A DNA stretch of 64,000 nt from Gordonia sp. OPL2 (GTDB taxonomy: Bacteria; Actinomycetota; Actinomycetes; Mycobacteriales; Mycobacteriaceae), in the NCBI RefSeq assembly GCF_003797825.1, contig NZ_RKME01000010.1, positions 62,001-126,000 of the forward strand. The letters run 5' to 3'. Shown here one piece after another: positions 20,260-28,105 of the stretch (positions within the stretch are counted from its first letter, which is position 1; each line of letters starts with the position of its first letter). A program made the translations under genes and the position numbers. The notes beneath the pieces are model-generated. The model searched no databases. It had not been told where the DNA came from and saw only the letters and a program-made list of their open reading frames with translations.

Positions 20260-21093
20260 TCACGGGATGTAGTTGAACTCGTCGGGATCGGGTCCTCGGC
20301 GGCGATCCTTGTTCAACGCATCGATCGCCGCGACGTCCTCGACGGACAGGTCGAAGTCGAAGAGGGCGAAGTTCTCCTCGACCCGCGAACGGGTGACCGA
20401 CTTGGGGAACACGATGTCGCCGCGCTGGATGTGCCACCGGAGGGTGACCTGTGCCGGTGTGCGGCCCTTGTCCTGCGCGATCTTGTTCAGGACCGGGTCG
20501 TCGAGGACGTCGCCCTGAGCGATCGGTGACCACGCCTCGGTCGCGATGCCGTGCTCGGAGTTGAAGGCGCGCAACGCATTCTGAGTCAGGTAGGGATGCA
20601 CCTCGATCTGGTTGACCGCGGGGACCACGTCCGTTTCGGAGAACAGCCGTTCGAGATGCGCGCGCTGGAAGTTGGAGACGCCGATCGCGCGTGATTTGCC
20701 GTCGGCGTGGATCTTCTCCAGGGCCTTCCAGGTCTCGACGTAGTCGATGTCGATGCCGGGTAGCGGCCAGTGGATCAGGAACAGATCGAGGGATTCGAGA
20801 CCCAGATCGGTCAGCGTCTGATCGGTGGCGCGAAGGGCATCGTCGGTGGCGTGGAATCCGTTGTTCAGCTTGCTCGTGATGAAGATCTGGTCGCGGGGGA
20901 TGCCGGACTCGGCGACCGCCTGGCCGACTTCCTTCTCGTTGCCGTACATCTCGGCGGTATCGATGTGCCGATAGCCGACCTCGAGCGCGGTGAGGGTGGC
21001 GGCCTTGGTGTCCTCCGGCGGGATCTGGAAGACGCCGAAGCCGAGCTGTGGGATCTCCACTCCGTTGTTGAGGGTGATGGTGGGAACAGACAT
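20260..21093 (-). CDS. Aldo/keto reductase (2,5-diketogluconate reductase type)
   Basis: 277 aa. AKR5-like pattern: N-terminal LNNGVEIPQLGFGVFQ, the catalytic tetrad region RHIDTAEMYGNEKEVG (Asp, Tyr), ITSKLNN (Lys) and FLIHWPLPG (His), then GVSNF and FPKSVTRSRVEENFALFDF, which binds NADPH. Reduces aldehydes or ketones in the cytoplasm. Lies 99 bp downstream of the next gene (21195) on the same strand. Confidence 0.93.
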   Translation of the reverse strand: MSVPTITLNNGVEIPQLGFGVFQIPPEDTKAATLTALEVGYRHIDTAEMYGNEKEVGQAVAESGIPRDQIFITSKLNNGFHATDDALRATDQTLTDLGLESLDLFLIHWPLPGIDIDYVETWKALEKIHADGKSRAIGVSNFQRAHLERLFSETDVVPAVNQIEVHPYLTQNALRAFNSEHGIATEAWSPIAQGDVLDDPVLNKIAQDKGRTPAQVTLRWHIQRGDIVFPKSVTRSRVEENFALFDFDLSVEDVAAIDALNKDRRRGPDPDEFNYIP

Positions 21094-21194
21094 CGTCGTA
21101 TGTCACCTTTCGTCGTTTCGGGTGGTGGGTGTCGGGTGTCGCCGGTCGAACGCGCCCGTGGGCTCAGGACGCGCGTGGCCCGGATGGACGGGGA

Positions 21195-22136
21195 TCAGGG
21201 GATGAGGACGAATTTGCCTCGTGGGTGGGAGGTCTCGAGCTCGGTCAGCGCGGTTGCCGCGTCCGCGAGTGGGAAGGTCTTGGCCACCTCGGTCACCAGT
21301 TCGCCGGCTGCGGCGTCGGCGATCAGTCCGTCGACGGCCTCCGCCCGGAGGCTCTTGCTTTCCGGCGTCGACCCGTTCACCAGGACGATGCCGTCGGATG
21401 CGCGCCCGAACGCGGCGATGCTCACGATCTTGCCAGGGTTGTCGACGAGGGCGAGAGACGCGTCGATCGCCTCGTCGGTCCCGACTGTGTCCAGAGCGAC
21501 GGTGACCGGCGCCGGCGAAACCTCGCGGATGCGGTCGAGCAGCCCGTCGCCATAAGCGATCGGGATGGCGCCGAGCGCGCGCAGGTGATCGTGGTTCCGG
21601 GGGCTCGCGGTGGCGATGACCGTGGCACCCGCGGAGCGGGCGAGTTGGATGGTGATCGCGCCGACCGCACCCGAGCCGCCGTGGACGAGGACGACGTCGT
21701 CGGCCGTGACCCCGGCGGTGCCGATCAGATCGGCTGCGGTGACGCCGACGAGCAGCAGGCCGGCAGCGTGCTCCACATCGAGTGATTCCGGTCGGCGGTG
21801 CACCGCCGTCAGGTCCGCGAGCACCCGATCTGCGTAGGCACCCGACGCTCGGTAGACGATGACCTCGTCACCGACGGCCAGCGGGCCGTCGGGGAGAACC
21901 GCCCCGTCGCCGACGGCGGCGACCACCCCGGCCGCCTCGAAGCCGATCGGCAACGGGAGTTTCGATTCGTCACCACCCATCGTCCCGCGCACGATCTTCG
22001 CGTCGGCGGGGTTGACGCCGATGGCCTTCGTCTCGACGAGAACGTGGCCCGGGCCGGGCCGTGGCGGTTCCTCGTCGACGAGTTCGAGTACCTCGGCGGG
22101 GTCTCCGTATGCGGTCGCGATGATCTTTCGGGCCAT
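21195..22136 (-). CDS. Zinc-independent quinone-oxidoreductase-like NADP dehydrogenase
   Basis: 313 aa from ATG 22136. MDR superfamily without zinc ligands: N-terminal GVNPADAKIVRG, VGDEVIVY, and the Rossmann segment VLVHGGSGAVGAITIQLARS (about 140-160). Family members reduce quinones or enones with NADPH. Divergent from an ArsR-type repressor gene, and a 26-bp palindrome lies between the two, so it is probably repressed by that protein and induced by an electrophile or similar signal. Confidence 0.9.
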   Translation of the reverse strand: MARKIIATAYGDPAEVLELVDEEPPRPGPGHVLVETKAIGVNPADAKIVRGTMGGDESKLPLPIGFEAAGVVAAVGDGAVLPDGPLAVGDEVIVYRASGAYADRVLADLTAVHRRPESLDVEHAAGLLLVGVTAADLIGTAGVTADDVVLVHGGSGAVGAITIQLARSAGATVIATASPRNHDHLRALGAIPIAYGDGLLDRIREVSPAPVTVALDTVGTDEAIDASLALVDNPGKIVSIAAFGRASDGIVLVNGSTPESKSLRAEAVDGLIADAAAGELVTEVAKTFPLADAATALTELETSHPRGKFVLIP

Positions 22137-22238
22137 GGTTGGTTCAAGGGCGTCGAACGGGTCGAGTATTCCGTGCGCGGCGGAGTCCCTGCTCATCGCT
22201 GCGCGGCAGGGTCGACGCCGGTGTGACGAGTACGGGAC

Positions 22239-22264
22239 AAATGGTAACTGAGCAGTTACCATTT
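22239..22264. promoter_or_regulatory. 26-bp palindromic operator between the oxidoreductase and ArsR genes
   Basis: AAATGGTAACTG (22239-22250), 2-nt centre AG, CAGTTACCATTT (22253-22264): two perfect 12-bp arms. Being AT-rich in GC-rich surroundings and ending 5 bp before the ArsR-type GTG, it is a strong operator candidate controlling both divergent genes. Confidence 0.85.
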
Positions 22265-22269
22265 CTGTT

Positions 22270-22707
22270 GTGGCCGTCTTCGTCGCGATCGCCGACCCGG
22301 TCCGTCGCGGAATCCTCCGGATCCTCGTCGACGGTCCGCAGCGTGTCGTCGACATCCAACGCCTGATCGCCGATCGTCACCCGATCTCGCGCCCGGCGGT
22401 CAGCAGGCACCTCCGGGTGCTCGCCGAGGCCGGGTTGGTCGAGGCGACGGAGACGGGCCGGGAAAGGCACTACCGACTCGAGCGTGCACCTCTTCGGCAG
22501 GTGCAGGCGTTGCTGTCGGATCTCGGCGACACCGATGCCACTCGACCGGCGCGTCCGCCGATCGAGGAGTCGATGCTCGACGCCCTCGACACCGAGGTGT
22601 ATCGGACCAGACGCGAAAGACGCAGCGCGGCAACCGAGGACGCGGCCATCGGGCGCGGCTCCGCCCGGCAGGACACCGGCACCACTACGACAGAGGAGAC
22701 AGGATGA
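22270..22707 (+). CDS. ArsR-family winged-helix repressor
   Basis: 145 aa from GTG 22270. Residues 1-80 are an ArsR winged helix: AIADPVRRGILRILVDGPQ, RPAVSRHLRVLAEAGLVEATETGRERHYRLERAPL. No metal-binding ELCVCDL-type motif, so a ligand or partner other than a metal is likely. There is no Shine-Dalgarno site, because the operator ends 5 nt upstream; the mRNA is probably leaderless. The start of the next gene overlaps its stop (ATGA), the common ArsR-SRPBCC arrangement. Confidence 0.88.
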   Translation: MAVFVAIADPVRRGILRILVDGPQRVVDIQRLIADRHPISRPAVSRHLRVLAEAGLVEATETGRERHYRLERAPLRQVQALLSDLGDTDATRPARPPIEESMLDALDTEVYRTRRERRSAATEDAAIGRGSARQDTGTTTTEETG

Positions 22708-23243
22708 GCAGCTCACCCACACCGACCGGACGGCACCGGGCACGGCCCGAAGGGGCTGCCGTCGAGTTCACCCGTACCTATCGTGCGGCCATCACCGACG
22801 TGTGGGCAGCGGTGACCGAATCCGATCGGCTCGCCCGCTGGATCGGCTTCTACGACGGCGACCCGGAACGCGGCCACGTCGCGTTCACGATGAACGCGGA
22901 GGGTGAGGAGAACATGACCCCGACCCGCTATGACATCCGCCGCTGCGAGCCGCCGCACGTGCTCCGGGTGCACACGACCGACGACTTCGGCACCTGGGAT
23001 CTGATCGTGGAGCTCGTCGAGGAGGACGGCGTGACGACACTGACCCTGAGCCAGATCATCGACGATCCGGCCACCATCGAGAACACCGGTCCGGGGTGGG
23101 AGTACTACCTCGACCGTCTGTCGGCGGTGCTGAGAGGCACCGATCCGGCCGACGTCGACTTCGACGACTACTACCCCGCGCAGCGTGAGTACTACCTGTC
23201 GGTGCAGCGAGACGTCGCCGGCCACGACGGTTCGGCCGGCTGA
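22704..23243 (+). CDS. SRPBCC (START/AHSA1) domain protein
   Basis: 179 aa. AHSA1-like: VEFTRTYRAAITDVWAAVTESDRLARWIGFYDGD (about 16-50), RCEPPHVLRVHT, and a C-terminal GWEYYLDRLSAVLRG helix that closes the hydrophobic cavity. Function unknown; such proteins bind lipophilic ligands and often accompany an ArsR-type repressor. Translationally coupled with the upstream repressor. Confidence 0.88.
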   Translation: MSSSPTPTGRHRARPEGAAVEFTRTYRAAITDVWAAVTESDRLARWIGFYDGDPERGHVAFTMNAEGEENMTPTRYDIRRCEPPHVLRVHTTDDFGTWDLIVELVEEDGVTTLTLSQIIDDPATIENTGPGWEYYLDRLSAVLRGTDPADVDFDDYYPAQREYYLSVQRDVAGHDGSAG

Positions 23244-23279
23244 GGCGGCCGCGGATCGCCAATGAGTTCGTGACAGGAG

Positions 23280-23762
23280 CTACCGACGGAACCACGCCGC
23301 GGGATCGTCGCGGAGTGCGTTGTCGATGCGGAGCCGGGACGTCGCGGCGAGGTCGCCGGGGAGGTCGTCGAGGGTGAACCAGTCGACCGCGGTGTTCTCG
23401 TCGTCGGCCGGGTGGGGGTCGCCGTCGAGATGCCGGGCCAGGAAACACACGTCGAGGTACTGGGTCTGATCGCCGTTGGGGTAGTGGACCATCGGGGTCA
23501 CATCCACGCTCGTGAGGCGCTCGACCACGGCCCGGATGCCCGTCTCCTCGGCGATCTCACGGACGATCGCCCGCGCGGGTTCCTCGCCGGGCTCGAGGAC
23601 TCCGGAGACGACCGCCCATTCACGGGTGTCGGCGCGGTGGGTGAGCAGGACGCGGTCGGAGCCGTCGAGGACGACCGCACTGACTCCGGACAGCCAGAGC
23701 GGTGCGTGTCCGACGTGTCGGCGGAGGTCGCGGATGAAGTCGGGGATGGGCACGCACCACAT
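23280..23762 (-). CDS. Nudix hydrolase
   Basis: 160 aa. The complete Nudix box is seen at about residues 54-76: GVLEPGEEPARAIVREIAEETGI (G-x5-E-x7-REUxEExGU), which binds Mg2+ and the diphosphate. Typical substrates are NADH, ADP-ribose or oxidised nucleotides; the substrate here is not evident. Convergent with the SRPBCC gene and divergent from the TY-Chap-like gene. Confidence 0.93.
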   Translation of the reverse strand: MWCVPIPDFIRDLRRHVGHAPLWLSGVSAVVLDGSDRVLLTHRADTREWAVVSGVLEPGEEPARAIVREIAEETGIRAVVERLTSVDVTPMVHYPNGDQTQYLDVCFLARHLDGDPHPADDENTAVDWFTLDDLPGDLAATSRLRIDNALRDDPAAWFRR

Positions 23763-23824
23763 CCTGCCGGATTGTCGGTGGCCGGTGCTTCACTGATCGC
23801 GTCCCCGGAACACAGGAGGTGCCC

Positions 23825-24310
23825 ATGAGTCATCAGCAGCCCGAGCCGAATCCCGAGACCTCGGTCGACGACGAGTGGGCCGCCATGGAGCGGTGGCTCA
23901 TCGAGTCGATGGGGAACATGCCCACAGGTGCGGTTCTCGACGTCGGACCGGCGGGCGCGCAGGTCGACGACGGCGCGGACGTCGAGTGCGCGCAGATCCA
24001 GGCCCTCGGTGCCGGCACATACCTGATCCGGCTGTCCACGACGGTCATGTCGGCACCGTTGCTCGCGTCCTTCGTCGTCTCCCGCGACGTCCTGGACCTG
24101 TGGTTCTACGACGACACCTTCGCCGACTGCACACATGGGTACCTGATGAGCCGCTCCCGGGGACGCGTCGCCGAGATCGCGGTCGCGTGGTTCCGTGACC
24201 GGTGCGGATTCGCTGGACCGGACGACCTGGGATGCTCGTACGAGGAGCCGGTCCGTCTGCCGCGTGCGGCCCTCCATCAGAGCGTCGTCGAACGTCAGGG
24301 ATACCCCTGA
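23825..24310 (+). CDS. TY-Chap (YbjN/CesT-like) domain protein
   Basis: 161 aa from ATG 23825, with aggaggt at 23814-23820 directly upstream, so GTG 23819 is excluded. Single alpha/beta domain: DDEWAAMERWLIESMGNMPT, ALGAGTYLIRLSTTVMSAPLLASFVVSRDVLDLWFY, and GRVAEIAVAWFRDRCGF. This resembles the actinobacterial T3SS-chaperone/YbjN-like TY-Chap families, whose function is unknown. Assignment rests on pattern recall, not a search. Confidence 0.6.
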   Translation: MSHQQPEPNPETSVDDEWAAMERWLIESMGNMPTGAVLDVGPAGAQVDDGADVECAQIQALGAGTYLIRLSTTVMSAPLLASFVVSRDVLDLWFYDDTFADCTHGYLMSRSRGRVAEIAVAWFRDRCGFAGPDDLGCSYEEPVRLPRAALHQSVVERQGYP

Positions 24311-24372
24311 TCTTTCCCCGATTTAGCCGCCGACCTGATGATTTCCGGACCATGGAAGGCCACAGTGGAGTC

Positions 24373-24591
24373 ATGACCACATCAACGAACCCCAACGGCA
24401 CAACCGGCAACGGAATCGGCTTCTGGAAGGTCCTCGGCATCATCGCCGTGGTGCTCCTCGCGCTGGCGATGGTCGGGCCACTTCTCAAGGGCCTCTTCTG
24501 GATTGCACTGTTCGGTCTCGCGATCTACGGCGGTTGGATGCTCTACCGTTCGCGGTCCGCCGATCGTCCGAACGGGCCCACGTCGGTCTGA
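24373..24591 (+). CDS. Small two-helix membrane protein
   Basis: 72 aa from ATG 24373. Two hydrophobic helices (about 19-38 and 40-57) with a Pro-Leu-Leu-Lys-Gly turn; polar, Asn/Thr-rich N-terminus and Arg-rich C-terminus. No family recognised. Ends 23 bp before the macro-domain gene on the same strand. Confidence 0.7.
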   Translation: MTTSTNPNGTTGNGIGFWKVLGIIAVVLLALAMVGPLLKGLFWIALFGLAIYGGWMLYRSRSADRPNGPTSV

Positions 24592-24614
24592 GTCGCCGAT
24601 AGGCTCTGCAGAGT

Positions 24615-25124
24615 ATGAGCGGGATCGACGTCATCACCGGCGACATCACGGTCGTGGACACCGACGTCATCGTGAACGCGGCGAACTCGTCGCTGCTCGG
24701 TGGCGGCGGCGTCGACGGCGCGATCCATCGGGCGGGTGGTCCGGCCATCCTGCGGGAATGCCGCCTGCTGCGCGAGACGACCTTGCCCTCCGGTCTCGAG
24801 ACCGGCGCAGCCGTCGCCACGACGGCCGGCGACCTCCCGGCCCGATGGGTCATCCACACGGTCGGGCCGGTCCACTCGGCGCGCGACGATCGCTCGGCGA
24901 CACTCCGAGAGTGCTATATCCGCAGCCTGCGACTCGCCTCGTCGCTGGGTGCCCGTTCGATCGCGTTTCCGCTGATCTCCGGCGGTGCCTACGGATGGCC
25001 GCTCGACGACGCCGTCGACCAGCAGGTTCGCGCTGTCAAAGACGCGAATTCAACTGTCGAATCCGTTGTTCTGGTGGCGTTTTCGGAGAAGATCGCCGAT
25101 CTCACACGACGCGCCCTGCGTTGA
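24615..25124 (+). CDS. Macro-domain protein, O-acetyl-ADP-ribose deacetylase type
   Basis: 169 aa, MacroD-like. Start MSGIDVITGDIT; the ADP-ribose loop NAANSSLLGGGGVDGAIHRAGG (about 22-43) has the conserved Asn, Gly-rich turn and Asp of active MacroD enzymes; ISGGAYGWPLDDAV is the second phosphate loop. It should remove ADP-ribosyl or O-acetyl-ADP-ribose groups. The Nudix gene 0.9 kb upstream could act on the ADP-ribose product, but nothing here proves a link. Confidence 0.93.
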   Translation: MSGIDVITGDITVVDTDVIVNAANSSLLGGGGVDGAIHRAGGPAILRECRLLRETTLPSGLETGAAVATTAGDLPARWVIHTVGPVHSARDDRSATLRECYIRSLRLASSLGARSIAFPLISGGAYGWPLDDAVDQQVRAVKDANSTVESVVLVAFSEKIADLTRRALR

Positions 25125-25226
25125 TCACGCATTCGCCCGGATCGCTGACTATCCTCGGCACGTGGCCGAATGCAGGGGGTGTGCGACGACCGCGCAGGTG
25201 CTCGCCCGATGGGCGTGTGATGCGCG

Positions 25227-25880
25227 GTGACCGCTGACACCGAACACCTCGAACCGGCTTCCTCCCGCGCCGAGCCGCCGTTGGTCGAGCCGACCGTCCT
25301 TCGGCCGCACAGCTTCGCCTACGACGCCGCGGCGCGGTCGCGGCGGATTCCCGAACCGCCGGACGGTGACGAGATCCCGATCCTCGATCGGCTCGAACGG
25401 ATGGCGGTCGTGGCGAGCCGGGTGACCGACGAGCGAACCATCCCGGGAGAGATCCTCGTCGACGTCGACCCCGACATCTGGCGCAACGCCAACGCCCCCG
25501 GCTATCTGCGGCTGTTCATCGCCGATCACGGCAACGAGGGCACGATCGCGATCGTGCTCACCCGTTTCGTCGTCGACCACGGTGTGAGCGTCCCCGGGCT
25601 CATCGATCACGCCTTCGTCGAGGCGCGGGCCTTGCCCGAGTGGCACGAGAACGAGGCGACCCGGACGCAACCGGGCTTCCGCACCGAGGGATCGTCGATG
25701 CAGACCGGAACGTATGCCGGCGACGAGCAGACGTGGTTCTGCGCGATCCGCTATGCCGCCTACCGGCGCGGCAACGTCGCCTACCTGCTGCATGCGACGG
25801 GCACCGCACCCGCGCGTGAAGGCGCGGGATTCCGCCGTTCGATCGCATCCGCGGTGAGCTCGGTCCGCTTCGACGACTGA
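25227..25880 (+). CDS. LpqN/LpqT-like protein without signal peptide
   Basis: 217 aa from GTG 25227. The pattern PHSFAYDAAARSRRIPEPPDG, NAPGYLRLFIADHG, GFRTEGSSMQTGTYAGDEQTWF, RGNVAYLLHATGTAPAREG resembles the LpqN/LpqT fold of mycobacterial lipoproteins. It has no signal sequence or lipobox, so it is probably cytosolic. Function unknown. The gene is followed after 39 bp by a small gene on the same strand. Confidence 0.6.
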   Translation: MTADTEHLEPASSRAEPPLVEPTVLRPHSFAYDAAARSRRIPEPPDGDEIPILDRLERMAVVASRVTDERTIPGEILVDVDPDIWRNANAPGYLRLFIADHGNEGTIAIVLTRFVVDHGVSVPGLIDHAFVEARALPEWHENEATRTQPGFRTEGSSMQTGTYAGDEQTWFCAIRYAAYRRGNVAYLLHATGTAPAREGAGFRRSIASAVSSVRFDD

Positions 25881-25919
25881 GACGCACAGATCGGGCGACG
25901 ATATGACGAGGAGACGACG

Positions 25920-26210
25920 ATGGTGAGCCGCGCCGACCGTGTGGACGACCTCGAGGCCGCGCTGGGCTCGACGGCGGAGTTCGTCGACGACCCGGCCGAT
26001 CAGGGATGGATGACGGCACAGGCCGGCGGACAGCAGGTGTTCGTGCGCGTCGGCGATTTCCCCGACGAGGATCTCTGGTCGCTGTGGCTCGGGGACGGCC
26101 GCTGGATGGACTTCACCGTCGCGCCCGCCGGCTGGTCGCTACGGGTGCCGGGCCGGCGCCGGCCGGCCGGTGCCCGCCCACGTCTGCCGAAGAACGAGTT
26201 CCACGATTGA
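25920..26210 (+). CDS. Small hypothetical protein
   Basis: 96 aa from ATG 25920 with a good upstream gaggag site. Acidic N-terminal half (ADRVDDLEAALGSTAEFVDDPADQGW) and a basic, Pro/Arg-rich tail. No recognised family. Its codon use looks normal for the region, so it is likely a real gene. Confidence 0.6.
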   Translation: MVSRADRVDDLEAALGSTAEFVDDPADQGWMTAQAGGQQVFVRVGDFPDEDLWSLWLGDGRWMDFTVAPAGWSLRVPGRRRPAGARPRLPKNEFHD

Positions 26211-26374
26211 TCACAGGGGAGTCGTCGCTCGGACATCGTCGCCCGGCTATCGGCTGCCAACCCCACTCACCTCGCGTTAGGCTCAGCTGGACAGCATTCC
26301 AGCACGTTGGATTCGGTTCGTCCGCCACGCCTGAACGGTGATGGCGACCTCGGGCCATGAGACCGGGGTGTGCC

Positions 26375-27238
26375 ATGCCGATTGCGATCGCGACCATCAG
26401 CCTCAAGGGCGGTGTGGGCAAGACGACGCTGACCGCGGGGATGGCCGAGTTCCTCGCCGGTGAGTTCGGTCGGCGCGTGCTCCTCGTCGACCTCGACGCG
26501 CAGACCAACCTGACGACGATGATGATCGGTCAGGATCGCTGGCTGCAGTGCAACGAGCAGGGGCACACCCTCGCGGCCCTGTTCGCCGATGCACTCGACG
26601 ACACCACCACATTCGATCTCGACAAGACCGTGCAGCGTGGCGTCTCACCGGTCGAGTCGGTGACCGGTGTCGATCTGCTGCCGTCCTCACTCGATCTGAT
26701 CGAACTGCAGGAGGAGTTGAGCGCCCGACGGGTCGCCGCCGACGATCACGCCTCGGTCATCGATGTCTTGCGCGCAGGGCTGGCGCCGATCGCCGGCGAT
26801 TACGACTACATCCTGATCGACTGCCCGCCCAATGTCGGCCCGTTCAGCCTCAACGGGCTCGCCCTCGCCGACGCCTATCTGATCCCCACCATCCCGGATG
26901 TGCTGTCCACGTACGCGATACCGCACATACAGCGGCAGGTCGCCGACTTCGGGTCCGAGATCGGGCATCCGATCGTCGAACTCGGCGTGGTGGTGACGAA
27001 ATACCGCGCGGGCTCGGTGCTGCATCAGGAAACCGTCCACCGCCTCCGGCGCGACCCGACCATCCAGAACGTCCTGCCCGCCTATCTGCACGAGGCCAAC
27101 ATCATCGGCGCGGCCGCCGAGTACACCCCGTATGCGACGCTGCACACCAAGTACGGTCATCACGGTCATTTCGATCAGTTCCGCAAGGTGACGCAGTCGG
27201 TGATGACCGAGGCCGACGCGAAGATCGGGGCACGCTGA
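26375..27238 (+). CDS. Orphan ParA/Soj-family ATPase
   Basis: 287 aa from ATG 26375 (an ATG at 26357 adds six residues; neither has a clear ribosome site). Deviant Walker A KGGVGKTT close to the N-terminus, VLLVDLDAQTNLTTMM, and YDYILIDCPPNVGPFSLNGLALADA as Walker B region; C-terminal RAGSVLHQETVHRLR. Such ATPases position DNA or protein cargo. No parB or parS-like repeat is beside it, so its partner is elsewhere or it serves another cargo. Confidence 0.9.
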   Translation: MPIAIATISLKGGVGKTTLTAGMAEFLAGEFGRRVLLVDLDAQTNLTTMMIGQDRWLQCNEQGHTLAALFADALDDTTTFDLDKTVQRGVSPVESVTGVDLLPSSLDLIELQEELSARRVAADDHASVIDVLRAGLAPIAGDYDYILIDCPPNVGPFSLNGLALADAYLIPTIPDVLSTYAIPHIQRQVADFGSEIGHPIVELGVVVTKYRAGSVLHQETVHRLRRDPTIQNVLPAYLHEANIIGAAAEYTPYATLHTKYGHHGHFDQFRKVTQSVMTEADAKIGAR

Positions 27239-27450
27239 CGGCGCCCTACCTGTGATCGCGGCGGGCGTTCGTGCCGGGTACGACGACCGTGGTCTGATCG
27301 TCGGCTTCGTCACCTGTTTCGCCCGAGGCCTGTCTGCTGATCTGGTCCGACGGAATGGTGGGCGGCAGATCGAAGGTCTGACACCCACCGGCATCGTCGG
27401 CGTCGTCGGTACGTTGGTGGATGTACTGACCGGCGACGAGAGGAGCAACC
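27239..27450. other. 212-bp gap between the ParA and the Rossmann-fold genes
   Basis: A plus-strand open frame from about 27252 (MIAAGVRAGYDDRGLIVGF...) stays open but runs into the next gene in another frame; I see no motif and treat it as non-coding. It must contain the promoter of the gene at 27451. Confidence 0.5.
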
Positions 27451-28098
27451 ATGGCACGGGTCGCGATCATCGGAGGACACGGCAAGATCGCTTTGCGACT
27501 GGCGAAGCAACTGTCCACCAACGGGGACGAGGTCACGTCCATCATCCGCAAGGAGGCCCAGGTGGACGATGTCGCCGCCACGGGTGCCGCACCCGTGGTC
27601 GCCGACATCGAGGAACTCGACACTGCCGGACTCGCCTCGGTGCTCGCCGGGCAGGATGCAGTGGTCTGGTCCGCCGGTGCGGGCGGGGGAGACCGCGATC
27701 GTACGTTCGCGGTCGATCGCGACGCGGCCATCCGATCGATGGACGCCGCCCAGTCCGCAGGTGTGCAGCGGTACGTGATGGTGTCCTACTTCGGTGCCGG
27801 ACCCGATCACGGTGTCCCCGAGGACAACTCGTTCTACGCCTACGCAGAGGCCAAGGCGGAGGCCGACACCCATCTCAAGGGGACGGAACTGGGGTGGACC
27901 ATCCTCGGTCCCAGCAAACTCACCGATGAGCCCGGCACCGGCAGGATCACGGTGGGCGGCACACGTACCGACGGCTCCGAGGTCAGCCGCGACAATGTGG
28001 CGCAGGTCGCGGCGGCGGTCCTCGCCGATCCGTCGACCGTCCGCCGGACGATCGAGTTCAACGACGGCGACACACCCATCGCAGACGCGGTGTCGTGA
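27451..28098 (+). CDS. NAD(P)-binding atypical SDR protein
   Basis: 215 aa. N-terminal Rossmann motif IIGGHGKIALRLAK (5-18), ADIEELDTAGLASVLAGQDAVVWSAGAGG, and YFGAGPDHGVPEDNSFYAYAEAKAEAD with the Y-x3-K-like pair. Belongs to the NmrA/YwnB-type SDR group (redox sensing or isomer reduction). The FAD dehydrogenase follows after 7 bp, so the two are cotranscribed. Confidence 0.9.
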   Translation: MARVAIIGGHGKIALRLAKQLSTNGDEVTSIIRKEAQVDDVAATGAAPVVADIEELDTAGLASVLAGQDAVVWSAGAGGGDRDRTFAVDRDAAIRSMDAAQSAGVQRYVMVSYFGAGPDHGVPEDNSFYAYAEAKAEADTHLKGTELGWTILGPSKLTDEPGTGRITVGGTRTDGSEVSRDNVAQVAAAVLADPSTVRRTIEFNDGDTPIADAVS

Positions 28099-28105
28099 CG
28101 CGGTC

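Noticed and set aside
27246..27731. Minus-strand open frame beneath the SDR gene
   Set aside because: Low-complexity Ser/Thr/Ala translation, antisense to a well-supported Rossmann-fold gene.
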